Part shown: positions 1 through 10,068 of the stretch, in pieces
Position numbering within the stretch: the first letter of the stretch is position 1
Layout: each line of letters begins with the position of its first letter
Assembly: GCA_030295235.1 (NCBI GenBank)
Contig: AP026136.1
Location: forward strand, 620,001 to 684,000
Length of the DNA: 64,000 nucleotides
Origin: Fistulifera solaris
Lineage: Eukaryota > Bacillariophyta > Bacillariophyceae > Naviculales > Stauroneidaceae
Reading direction: 5' to 3'
Program-made: the position numbers and the translations under genes
Notes under the pieces: generated by a model
Databases searched by the model: none
What the model saw: the letters and a program-made list of their open reading frames with translations, nothing else
Told to the model about the DNA's origin: nothing

Positions 1-1
1 T

Positions 2-229
2 TTCTTAGTCTTTGAACTTTGTGTGGGTATGTTTATGCCGGTCGCGGGTACCTTGCGGTCCAAGTACGTCCCTGACGCGCTACAGGGTGGAATTTTGAAC
101 ATCTTCCGATTACCTCTTAATGCAATTGTGGTGTCGGGAACCTACGCTACAGATTATCTGGAAGCGGCATTGGTATATAAGCTTATAAGCGCATGCTTAC
201 TTTTAAGTGCTTTTTGCAGGCGACAATGA
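2..229 (+). CDS. C-terminal end of an MFSD5-like (molybdate-anion) transporter, 5' truncated by the window
   Basis: The reading frame is open from the window edge to TGA at 227-229 and gives about 75 residues. It contains an LRSKYVPDALQGGILNIFR-type segment followed by PLN, which resembles the TM10-TM11 loop of the MFSD5/molybdate-anion transporter branch of the major facilitator superfamily. One more hydrophobic segment (ALVYKLISACLLLSAFC) follows and would be the last membrane helix. The rest of the carrier lies upstream of the window. An alternative is an intron with acceptor TTTTTGCAG near 214-222, which would add a basic tail ending near 303, but the last helix would then be lost, so I prefer the unspliced end. 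The substrate (molybdate) is inferred from the family only. Confidence 0.6.
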   Translation, partial: FLVFELCVGMFMPVAGTLRSKYVPDALQGGILNIFRLPLNAIVVSGTYATDYLEAALVYKLISACLLLSAFCRRQ

Positions 230-336
230 TGATTCCTACAAAGGATGAGTCCTCAGCAAAAAGAAAACTCAATAAACTATTGACGAAGTTAAAACGTTCA
301 TAGCATATCGGTTACAAACAATTACAGTTATTATTG

Positions 337-543
337 ACATTGCTCTTCATCTTCTGCTGTTAGCCTGAATTGATTTCATTCGCGAAAGTCTGCAGGATGC
401 CGTTTCTCTTCATCTTGATCTTCTTCTGTTAGCTCGCATGACTGGTCGTCACAAGATTCTGGACGGTGCACTTCCGCTTCCTCTTGATTTTCTTCCACTA
501 TCTCGCTTGACTGTTCGCCACAAGAGTCTGGCTGGTGCACTTC
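337..543 (-). repeat. 69-bp imperfect tandem repeat encoding an acidic Cys/Gln/Glu-rich tail
   Basis: Read on the minus strand, two units of 23 codons start with EVHQPDSC (from 543) and EVHRPESC (from 474). Each continues with a Q-S-x-E-x-x-E-E pattern. A third, degraded unit (405-337) keeps LTAEDEEQ but contains a TGA stop at 376-378. The repeat forms the C-terminus of the neighbouring coiled-coil gene only if the frame break at 565-570 is corrected. That the repeat continues past the stop suggests an earlier, longer tail. Confidence 0.6.
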
Positions 544-3500
544 GTCTTCTATAGCAGAACGTGCAAAAAAGCCGACGATGCAGAAATGATGAACGAAACA
601 TGAACAGAAAAGGAGTAAGAACCACCCAAGTCACGACTTGAACCGGCCAAACCAGAACTCGAATAATCGTTCGTAAACTGTCAAGTAGGTACCGCCGCAA
701 GAGAATGGCACACAGGCCACCAACAAGGACTCCGAGCAACTTCAAAAAGTTTAACGAAGTTCTCTCTGGATTAAGACATGAAGACTTCAAAAGAATCCTA
801 GCACCTTGAACCAATCGCTGATCAGAATGCTTTTCGACAATATCCAGTAGCAATGATAGTCCAGGGCAGATTTCAGTCAAGTGAATGGCAATCCTCTCGA
901 CGAGAAAACCCACTGCCAAGCGCACCTTGGTTGATAGCGCTTTCCATTCCCTGTCGATTTTGTTGAAAAGCGGAATGGCGACCTCGTTGTAAGTAGCCCT
1001 TCCACCGTCGAGTAGTTGATCAACATTGTGCTTCATATGTTCATCATAAAGTTGTGACATAAGAATGGTGACCTGACTGAAGGTCTCCCTACCAAAATCG
1101 AGTAACTCTTTAACATTGCGTTTCAAATGTGCGTCATAGAATTGGTAAAGTTGTTCAACTAGGAGGGCCGCCGTGTCTTGCATACGACGTACCAAGTCCA
1201 AAACGAAGGGAATCGCTGATCTCACGAATTCGTCGGCAGTACCAAGAAGTAACTTAATATTCTTTGTAGCTTCCTTAACAGCAAACTCCGTATCTTCTTT
1301 AATATGCGTTACATTCACATAACGTCGTTGCTCATAGACTTCGCGCCAGTATGCAGCGTCCTGTTTTTAGAGAAAAATATAATTGTCAGCCAGAATCAGC
1401 AAAATTTTCATCTCCGCCCTCCTAGAGCACTCACTATTTTCGCTTGCGATAATTCCTGCTGAATCTCAAGTAGTTCCTCGTCTAGCATGTCTGCTTCTTT
1501 GATCAATTCAGCGTTATGACTGCGTAATTCGGTCATAATTTTGTTCATTTGAACTTTATCGGTGAGTAATACTTTCATTTCTTCCGTTGCGGTAGCAAAG
1601 GCTTCCTCGACCTTTTGTCGTTCCTGTGCTGCGTTTCGAAGATCTAGCGTCAAATTTTTGGCAAGGGCAACGCACTCAGATTCCTGTTCATCCAGCCTTC
1701 GCTGACAAGTCTCCTTCATTTCGATCGTCTTGTTGTTTAATTTCTCATCTGAATATTCATGGCAAATTTGAAGTGCTTCCTCAGTTTGTAGTAGGAGAGC
1801 TCTGCTTTTGTCCTCAAGATCCTGAAACTTTCTTTTCCACTCCACGGTTCTTTGCTCAATGGCAGATTGAAGATATTGTTCATTATACACTTGACTTTCA
1901 TGACCAAAAAACGACCAGATTTTCTGAGATATAGAATACTCCCCAACGGCTTTGATCTCGTATCCACCGCTTTTGTTCAGCATTGATGTACATGACTGTG
2001 AGAACTCAGTGAGTTTTTCACGACAACCTTCTCGCTCTGCATTGATTTCCGCATCTTTGTTCTGCTCAATGTCCTTGATTGCATTCTGGCACTTCGTTTC
2101 CATCTCATTATGCTGCGTTACAGCAGCGACTCTTACGCTTTTGAATAATTCTTCTTTCTGTGACAGTTGAACACGCATGTCGATGGCTTCCTTTACTTTC
2201 TGCTGGAGACTGGCATCCAGTATGACCATCTCTTTGCTCATTTTGGCGACAACGCTATTAAGTCGCGCTAATTCAGACTGGGCGAACGTCCTCTCTTCTG
2301 AGCAGACTTGAAACTTTAGCAGCGCCGTGTCTTTAGATTCCTCCAAGCTTTGCAACTTCACTTCATTACTGTTCTCGACCCATGAAAGCTTTTGATTGCA
2401 TGAATCTTCCAAATCTCGAATTCGATCCGCTGTAGCCACCGAGTCTATTCCAATCTGACGAGTAAGATGTTCCACTTGTTTGTCTTTACGAAGTAACTCA
2501 GCTTTGATAGTCTCCAGTTCAGCCGACACCGAATGCTGAACTTCAGCAGCTCTTTCATCCACAATAATTTGAAATTTGGACAAGCCTTGGGCTGCAACAG
2601 ACAAACGATCAAGGTCGCGTCGACAATCAGATAGAAGCTGATCAGCTTTTTCTGCGGCCTTATCGAAGTCCAACTGCGCCGAAGCTTGGCGTGCAACCAT
2701 CTCTTGTTCCAGCGATATCTTCATGCTCTCCACTTCGACTTGGCAGTTTCGTTGGCTAGTCAGGAGCAAACTGCTACACAAATTTTCGGACTCGTTCAGA
2801 AAGTTTCGACAGTTGAGTAACTCGACTGCGCTGGCTTCTATTTTCTCCGTCGCCGATGCTTCAATTGCCGCAATTTTCACCTCAAATTGGCGTGCAGAAT
2901 CTGCAGCTTGGCCCTGGCACTGGTCATGTAATTTAGATAACATATTGGATGTTTCAGCGAATTGAGACAATTCCATTCGACAATGATCCAAACTCTCTCG
3001 AAGCTCTTTATTAACATTATTTGTCGCCTCGAGAGTGCTGGTCGTCTCTCTCAACGTTTCCTGGGTTTTGTCTAGGGCTTCGGCTTTCTGACATCTTGTT
3101 TGACAATCCCTTTTCATCTGAAGTAAACTGCGCTGCACATCTGCAGCAGCTTCGAATGCAGCTTTCTCAACGAGCATTTCTGTCTCGTCAATCTTTTCTC
3201 CTAGAGTGGTTTGTAGAAGTACAAGATCCTCGTTCTTTTCGTGTAAAATCGCCTTGAGATCGTCGACCTCGGAAATCGCTTTCTGTAGCAGCAGCTTGTT
3301 TTCTTTGTCTGATTCAGCATTTTCGAGCATTATTGCTTCCAAGGAGTTGGAGCAGCTCCTCAACTGATTGTCCTGGCCAACGAGCTTAGCTTCCATGAAC
3401 TTGTTCCGTTCAGTCACGCGATATAATTCTTCATATGCATGTCGGAGATCTTGCTGAGCAGCGTCGATGGCAATCATGGTGGCGTTACTTGCTGCTGCAA

Positions 3501-5289
3501 TTTGGCTATGACTTTTGTTTTCGCAATCTAAAACAGCTTTCTCACATATTTCATTTGATTTGAATGCTTGATCAAGCAAACGAGCATCGCATTCTTTCGA
3601 GATGATGCTCAACCGCTGATTCAGCCCCGCGAGATACTCTTCTTTCTGCGCGAGGAGATCTTGTGTTTCGGAAACGCGGCGAGTCAGGTAGTCGATTTGT
3701 CTTTCTGCGCTGCTTTTGAAGTCTTCGTGTGCACGAGCGAAGCTTTCGGTACCCGAAGACAAGAGTAAAATTTCGCTGAGCCGATCATCTAATTGGGCCA
3801 CAAGCCGATCATTCTCTGCTCGAAGCGTTGCGATTTCTGTGCTCATAATTTTAATATCCCGGTTGAGATTGTCGATTTCCTCTTTTTGGCTGAGAGAATA
3901 CTTTTGTCTTTTTGATTCCGAACCGATGATAACTGTTTCCACCACTTGTCCTCAGCTTCCAAAACCCGACTCTTGACTGCCGCCTGGCACTCCATTGTTC
4001 TTGCTTCAAGCATCTTCCGTAGCTTTTTAGTATTCTTCTCAAGTTCCTTATTTCGCTCCATTAGTGCAGCTTGCTTGCTGGACGTTTCCACTTCAAAGGC
4101 CTTTTGAAGTTTGGCTAAACTAGATGCCGCGTCGGCGATCTGACCGACCTCGTTTTCGCGCTGATCAGCGAGATCTTGTAGGCTCTCAATTTGTTTACGC
4201 ATGGCGTCGATGAGCTGATTGGCAAGCACCAGCTCATTTTGTGCGTTCTCCCGTCCGACCCACGCATTTTCCAGAGCTTTACTTTTGATCGCGTCCACAG
4301 TCTTCGACTCTCCGAGGATGTTCTCCAGTTCCTCCCGAAGAAACTTATTGTCAGCCTGAACTTGATGTAGCTCAGTCATGATGGTGGATTGGTACTGCAG
4401 TAGTTTCGAATAATCCCTTCTCCATTTGTTGATCTCGTTCTCAAAACTCCTTTGAAGCTCCATCTTTTCAGCCTCCTTTTCGAGTCGGAGCGCGTCAGCG
4501 AGTCGTTGCACGATTCCAAGCTCATCAATTGTTTCTTGCAGCACAAGCCATACATTTTCCAGGGCCTCGTCTTTCGCACTCTCTGTCATGGAAGCGTTTC
4601 CTCGGAGACTCTCCAGTTCTTCCATCAAAGCGTGATGTTTTGCCTTGAGTTCCGTGACTTCCGACTCTGCATTTTGTCGTCCTATCCAAGTATTTTCTAG
4701 AGCTTTAATCTTCGCTGCGTCGACAACACTGTGGAGACTGTCCAGCTCTTGTTCTAATCGCTGTACTTCCCGCAAATTGCGTTGCATCTCCTGCATTTCC
4801 TCTTTGAGTTTCGCATTTTCTTGTTTAACTTGCTCCAACGACGCCGCTTTCACACTTTGCTCCTTCAACAATCGACTGTATTTAGCACGCCATTCATCCG
4901 CCTCAACTTGGACTTGAGCTTGGATCTCGGCCTGAGTACTTTTTTTCTTTTTGCTGTAGCTGTTGAAGAGCCGTCTCCAGATTGCTATTCGCTTCGTCGA
5001 GCAGTTTTAGAAGTTTGTGCTCTCTTTCTTTCGTTGCTGTTTGAAGTTTACTGAATTGAGATTCACAGTCGTCGACTCCTATTCGTCTTCCCGTGTCGTT
5101 TGCCTGGGCGTGTTGATAAATCGTTTTGTGTTGGTCCATTAACGCGGATTGAACGTCGACGATGACACGTCGGCGGAACGAGTTGAGTTTTTGCAAAACA
5201 TGACTTATGGGCTGATTGGCTTCAACAAAACTCGCAAAGGATAACAGAATCACCAGCAGTATGCTACAATGATATTGTTTACACGACAT
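376..5289 (-). CDS. Very long secretory coiled-coil protein with a C-terminal membrane segment (paralogue 1)
   Basis: About 1,612 residues if three single-base frame breaks are bridged. The start at 5289 (MSCKQYHC) is chosen because it begins a clean signal peptide (SILLVILLSFASFVEA). The preceding in-frame ATG at 5325 would push a polar stretch in front of it. Nearly all of the rest is heptad-patterned coiled coil rich in E, K, Q, L and A, with repeated ALENxWxxxxNA motifs in residues ~200-400. Near the C-terminus are hydrophobic segments (LLGVLVGGLCAILL and IIRVLVWPVQVVTWVVL), then the acidic repeat tail. One canonical intron at 1361-1434 (GTGAGT...AACAG) joins QAKI to DAAYWREVYEQ. Frame breaks lie at T7 4940-4946, T5 3909-3913 and A6 565-570 (plus-strand letters). 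Role unknown; the layout suggests a lumenal or organelle-facing rod anchored in a membrane. Paralogue 2 lies at 10069-11757. Confidence 0.7.
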
Positions 5290-5881
5290 GACGAAAGGAG
5301 ACAGAGAAAGGCGTTCGTCACACAATCAACAAATGACCCAATCCACTGTCGATCTAGGCTCTTCCTTTAAAATAGATTGATTCTTCAATTAGCATTAACT
5401 GCTAAGCTCTACAGAAGGCTTTCTGAAAATCGTTGTTTTGTGGTTGCCTTTCTTTTTTGAGCTTTTTGTCATGAAGTTGTTGCAAAGCGTTCGCACATTA
5501 TTATTATTTGTGTTTAGCATTTTGCACACCTTTCACTTTCAACCCTCATTCATCGTACGTGCATCGAACGATTAAGGAGCAGGATAATCTCCTAGCTCCC
5601 AGTGCATTAAAACCGGCATGCGCATCAATCCGTAAAATCCATCTAACAACACTACAAAAAAATTAATATCAGCCATAGTCCCAGTAAAGATATGACAATT
5701 GCTATGTCGCTTATCAAGAATAGTTAGAACACGTACCTAGTCTCTAGGGTGCTCGATAATCATTCACGACGCGTTCCGGGACTGACCTCATTTGAGTCAC
5801 CGCATGTCACCCCGATACTTTATCAGAGAGGAGGAGTCCATGCCTGTAAACTGTAAACCTTACAGGTACCGGTACTGTACC

Positions 5882-5972
5882 GGTACGGGAACGGAGTTAA
5901 AATTCTGCCTCTTCGTAGACGGTACGTAGAACCTTGTACTGGGAGGCAGAATTTTAACGTCCTTCCCGTACC
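5882..5972. repeat. Inverted repeat with 30-bp arms and a 31-nt loop
   Basis: The left arm (5882-5911, GGTACGGGAACGGAGTTAAA...) and right arm (5943-5972, ...TTAACGTCCTTCCCGTACC) are reverse complements with three mismatches by eye. A GGTACC-rich array abuts the left arm. It could be a small foldback/MITE-like element or a structured 3' or regulatory element. I saw no flanking target-site duplication. Confidence 0.7.
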
Positions 5973-6010
5973 AGGTGTTGGAGACATCCTGGAGACTGGA
6001 GACGGCTACA

Positions 6011-6049
6011 CCGTTTCAACGACAAACAATGATCCGTTTCAACGACAAA
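6011..6049. repeat. 16-bp direct repeat, two copies
   Basis: CCGTTTCAACGACAAA occurs at 6011-6026 and 6034-6049, offset by 23 bp. It lies just downstream of the inverted repeat. Function unknown. Confidence 0.65.
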
Positions 6050-6430
6050 ATGAAACAGCGTAACAGCTGTAATTACGGTTCAAAATAATCACTTATCGAT
6101 CATCAATCATCACTAATTGATAGTAACAGTACATGTGGCGAGGGTGGTTGAATTTCATTTTGCAAACGAAAAAGACAATCCGGGACTGACAAATACATTA
6201 CTCCGTATTTGTCGTCGCACCTTAAGTCACTCTACAGTGTTTCAAAGATCAGATTCGTTTACAAAGTACTTGCCTCATTTTTTTTTGTTGTTTGTTGACC
6301 AGCAGAGGCAGAGCACTTTGCCAGCAACAACTACTAAGACTACTACGTACTTTTTTGTACTACATCGAACAACTCGAAACTCAAGCTCAACCATTTCATC
6401 AAGCTTAAATTCGCTTTTCAAGCAACAACG

Positions 6431-7391
6431 ATGTCAGCGTTCGATTTCTCGAACGGCTGGCGCTCGACGCGCTATCATCCAGTCAATACTTTTCTGTCTG
6501 ATAGGGATCCGATGTACGAGGGATCAGACCCTTGCTTGCAAAAAGAAACCTGGTGTGCGTATTGTAACAGTCGACCGGATACGGACTTACAGGGCTGCGC
6601 CCGTTGTACTTGGTAACTCGGCGTGGTACCGCAGTAAGACCTGCAAAACGAAGCATTTCAACTCGAAAGATATACAAACCTTCAAAGAAAAGGTTTGAGC
6701 CTTGCTGTACACGCCGTTTGGCGGGGACCCGTAGCCGCAAAACTTGTTTGAAACGCAAGTGGGAAACTTTCGTCAGGGAGAAGAAGCATGCCCGTACATG
6801 GCCGTCTGCAGGGAGCTAGCGCTGTGCTACTTTATGTCGCCGCTCGTGTTGACATCAAATCTTTTTAGGAAAGGGTCCTTTTCATGCGTCGGCAATGATG
6901 TGGCCGGATGTTACTGATACACTCTTTAGACGATTTGTCGTTCCATTCGTTCTACTTCACCTAAACCGAGAAGATGATGCATTCGCATTGATTCTATTCT
7001 CTCTACGATTAGGCTCCCAAGAAGTAGAAGAGTTGAAGCGCCGATTTGCCCAAAGTCGCGAAGGCGAATGAATCTATCTGCACGCGAAGAACTGTCGTTT
7101 TCTGAATTCTTTTGAAGCTTGTCCAAAAGCATGTTATCGAAGTATTCCACTGAAATTTGCGCTTGTCCCCCTGGTCATCAAAAACTTCGTCTTGTTGTTA
7201 CAACTTACGATTCCATTTCACTGGCAACTAAGGTGGCGTTTGAAAAACCAAGCGGAAAGCGCATCCAGGCTGTTCAAAGTGTAGTAAAGGATATGCTCAT
7301 GGACAATAGCTTGCAGACTCTGGACATCCACACTGGAATACCTGTTTCAACCGTATACCAGGAGCGCTGCGGTTACTCGCTAGGTGCATAG
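6431..7391 (+). pseudogene. Decayed MYND-type zinc-finger gene
   Basis: The remnant opens with ATG (MSAFDFSNGWRSTRY...) and shows the first half of a MYND finger, CAYC-x10-CARC. The frame then breaks near 6610. In the next frame comes SAWYRSKTCKTKHFNS, which matches the second half (WYCSKxCQxxHW...) but has Arg for one Cys and lacks the final H-x3-C. Downstream pieces in several frames still read like a domain-scale protein: an amphipathic stretch LRLGSQEVEELKRRF at about 6898-7071 that ends in TGA, and KRIQAVQSVVKDMLMDN at about 7254-7310. Lost zinc ligands plus stops in every frame argue for true decay, unlike the single homopolymer breaks elsewhere in the window. Its full-length source is unknown to me. 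Confidence 0.55.
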
Positions 7392-7694
7392 AATGTAAGA
7401 AGTATTGAGGCCGAATGCATGAGCGTGGGAATGATACATCCTTGTTGAGTTTCGCATCGTGATCGTTGACGTGGATGGAACGAGTGACCTTTACCAACTA
7501 ATTCAATAGTACGTACTTTTCGTCTTTAATCGTCATAATACTCTCAGTTTAAAGCAGAAGATGCTTTCCGCGGCTTCCCTTGAAATTTATTTTTCTATGT
7601 CCCCGCCGCGAAACTGTTACTCGTATCTTGTCAAACAAATAGCAACCAAAGAAGTTGTTTGATCAAACTTATCTATCTTCATACACAATGGTCG
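7392..7694. other. Short intergenic gap
   Basis: It separates the MYND remnant from the 3' end of the TPR gene. I see no feature in it. Confidence 0.5.
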
Positions 7695-9503
7695 CTATTT
7701 TCTCTGGCAACACTCACATGATACGACGACATCGAAATCAGCCCATTTCCCTTCACGCTGAATTCGAAGCGTTTCTTTCAATTTCTCAATTTCCTCTACG
7801 CAACAGTGGGACGATTTAGATGTTAGACACTTAATCAAGCCAACAAGCGCCCACGCGTTGTTTGGATGTAATTTAAGATCTTCACGATACACCATTTCAG
7901 ACTCGTCCACTTGCCCCTGCTCCAAAAGCAAACCGCCAAGAGCATGGCGTATCGGTTGCATCTTACCCCAAGGCTCATCGTAGTTCAACTTATCTTGCAT
8001 AGCCACAGCTTTTCGCAAAAGGTCAAAGCCGATCTCATACTGTCCATCTCGGTACGCTATTTCACCGCGCAACATGACGGAGTCTACAGCCAGAAGGTCT
8101 TTAACAGTGTTGTTGTACAATATTCGAATTTCAGCATCGGGATCTCTTCGCAACTCTTCGAAATGGTCAGCTTCTTCTTTTGCTTTCTCAACATAACCCA
8201 ATGCAGCCAAAGCGAGGCCCCGTGCATAGCGAATAGACGCAGTTCTGTAAAGCATCAATTTCGCGTCTTTTGGAAGTGCCACCTGAACAAGATCCTCCCA
8301 TCGACCAAACCGCGTCATAACGTGAATATCGAGGGCGGAATAAGTTTCCAGATAGGAAGTTAGACTAGGAAACCTTTCAAACATTGTTTCGTTCACCATA
8401 GTATTCAGCTCTTTTGCCACTTCCATCCCTTTATCCTCCATTCCCCCAAGAATAGCTCCATATACAGCCATGTGATAGTTATGAACAACGTAGTTAAAAT
8501 AAAAGCTTTCTTTTCCGGCTGTGGAGGGACTGGCTTTCATTGCAAATTGGTCTGCTTTGATCGCCAGACAATTATATTCGATACATGACTCGTAATCTCC
8601 CACCAAGACGTCAATGTGTGTAGGCATGTGCACGAGGTGTCCTGCAAAGGGAAATGCTACTCGAAGATGGCTACATGCCCCAAGGGCCGAAGCTGGATCG
8701 GGTGACATCTCCAAAAGGTGCACATACAAATGGCACAGTCCAACGTGCTGCGGGTGTGTTTTTAGAGCCCGCTCGAGTATTTCACGAATCTCGAGCGTAT
8801 CCGGGCTGGTCGGCTCGCCTGAGGGATACTTGTAGAGATTCCATGCATTCAAGACCATCAAGGAATCAACAAGGAAGTACGCGATCTCAGGGTCCTCTGG
8901 ATACTTCTCGTGCACTTTCCTCATCGCATGTGCGTACGTTCGACCAGCGATTTCATCGCTCAGATCAGGGTTAACACCAGGGACACACGTCAAACCACGA
9001 ATGGCTTCTAGAAATTGAACTTCTATGTCCGAAACCCAGTAGTGCTGCTCAATCCGTTCGCTGTCCCCCTGGTTTTCTTCTTCATCAAGCTGTGACCAGC
9101 CTTCTTGTCTTTCTTTATTTGCCGTACCGCCTTTCAAATTGATTCCTTTCTTCAGCTCTTCAATTTTCTCCATGGCTAAATTGCTATGACGATCTGCAAC
9201 CTGTTGACTTGGAAAGATACACAACAAGTCATGCTTTTCAACGTCTTCCGGATGATTCGTCGATTCGTAGTAAGCTTTGCCTTTGAAATTGTAATTTGGA
9301 GCGTGACACAAGGCAACACAGCCATGTGCTAAAACACAATAAGGACTCAAAGCAAGGCAAGCTAGAAATGACTTGGCAGCCAATTCGTGGTGATAGCTCA
9401 GCATCAACTTTAATCCGAAATCAAAGTACGCGCGAGCGTCGGGGTTCTGATCCAGATTCGAAACATTCTTGCGTTGATAAGTTCCCAAATCGAAAGTCTC
9501 CAT
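7695..9503 (-). CDS. TPR-repeat protein, 602 residues, soluble
   Basis: An uninterrupted single-exon gene. It starts METFDLGTYQRKNVSN, has no signal peptide or membrane helix, and consists mostly of helical pairs with the spacing of tetratricopeptide repeats. Clear examples are AYFDFGLKLMLSYHHELAAKSF near residue 25, RGLALAALGYVEKAKEEADHF near 425, and ALGGLLLEQGQVDESEMVYRED near 540. Blocks such as HLVHMPTHIDVLVGDYESCI near 290 recall bacterial and algal TPR proteins of unknown function. The C-terminus ends in a Cys pair (SCECCQRK). It probably acts as a protein-interaction scaffold; the partner is unknown. It lies between the two paralogous coiled-coil genes on the same strand. Confidence 0.7.
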   Translation of the reverse strand: METFDLGTYQRKNVSNLDQNPDARAYFDFGLKLMLSYHHELAAKSFLACLALSPYCVLAHGCVALCHAPNYNFKGKAYYESTNHPEDVEKHDLLCIFPSQQVADRHSNLAMEKIEELKKGINLKGGTANKERQEGWSQLDEEENQGDSERIEQHYWVSDIEVQFLEAIRGLTCVPGVNPDLSDEIAGRTYAHAMRKVHEKYPEDPEIAYFLVDSLMVLNAWNLYKYPSGEPTSPDTLEIREILERALKTHPQHVGLCHLYVHLLEMSPDPASALGACSHLRVAFPFAGHLVHMPTHIDVLVGDYESCIEYNCLAIKADQFAMKASPSTAGKESFYFNYVVHNYHMAVYGAILGGMEDKGMEVAKELNTMVNETMFERFPSLTSYLETYSALDIHVMTRFGRWEDLVQVALPKDAKLMLYRTASIRYARGLALAALGYVEKAKEEADHFEELRRDPDAEIRILYNNTVKDLLAVDSVMLRGEIAYRDGQYEIGFDLLRKAVAMQDKLNYDEPWGKMQPIRHALGGLLLEQGQVDESEMVYREDLKLHPNNAWALVGLIKCLTSKSSHCCVEEIEKLKETLRIQREGKWADFDVVVSCECCQRK

Positions 9504-10068
9504 TACGTCTCGCTCAATAGGCGAGAAAGTATCACAATCATCCAGGTATTCTCGTTGTGAAGCTTCAACACCCTATCTAAATAGCATAGAGATTTAGAAA
9601 TGAATGGGAATTCGGTAGAATAATGCGTATCAAAGAGGAGGCTGGTGTCGTACCTGATAATGCCAAACAGGCAACTTGTGGACCTCATTACCATCTACCA
9701 GCTTTGCAGCTTCTTCTTTTCAACCATGATGAGTCTTTGCGTCTTGTTTTTGGGTTGCTTCAGAGACCACACGCGTCGTTTACTTATTTGGCTCTGTCGT
9801 TCTCATTTTATGCAACTGGTCACTTCAAAGATCGTTTTTGCGAGGAACAATCGCGGACGCGCACGTGTTGAATTATACATACGAAGACGCGCCTGTACTA
9901 CTGGATAGAAAGTGCGAGAGCCCGGAAAGACACAGACATGTGAATCAAAAGATCGTTCCCGGTTAGATTGCTGGTTCGCTATGATTATTTAGGGAGACGC
10001 AAAAATAAAATAGACTGATAATAAGTACAAAACCCAGTAAAGTCTACTAGTACCTCTTTCCCGTTTCC
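9504..10068. other. Intergenic region
   Basis: This is the 5' flank of the TPR gene and the 3' flank of the second coiled-coil gene. Plus-strand frames at 9623-9908 are not protein-like. The minus strand has a weak donor (GTGAGG) exactly at the coiled-coil stop, which could add a few residues, but I find no further domain. Confidence 0.5.

Larger units (their letters stand above)
5290..6430. other. Intergenic region with a foldback and a short direct repeat
   Basis: This lies upstream of the coiled-coil gene and of the MYND pseudogene. It holds a GGTACC-type array (5862-5890), a large inverted repeat and a 16-bp direct repeat, each listed separately. A long plus-strand frame from 6117 has no recognisable protein content until it overlaps the pseudogene. 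Confidence 0.6.

Noticed and set aside
4931-4950. Possible 8-nt intron GTACTCAG at the first frame break of the long coiled-coil gene
   Set aside because: Too short for any spliceosomal intron, and its removal does not restore the right frame. A one-base run-length change does.
6117-6698. 193-residue plus-strand ORF
   Set aside because: Only its end (SAWYRSKTCKTKH) is meaningful, and it belongs to the MYND remnant. The rest reads like non-coding sequence.
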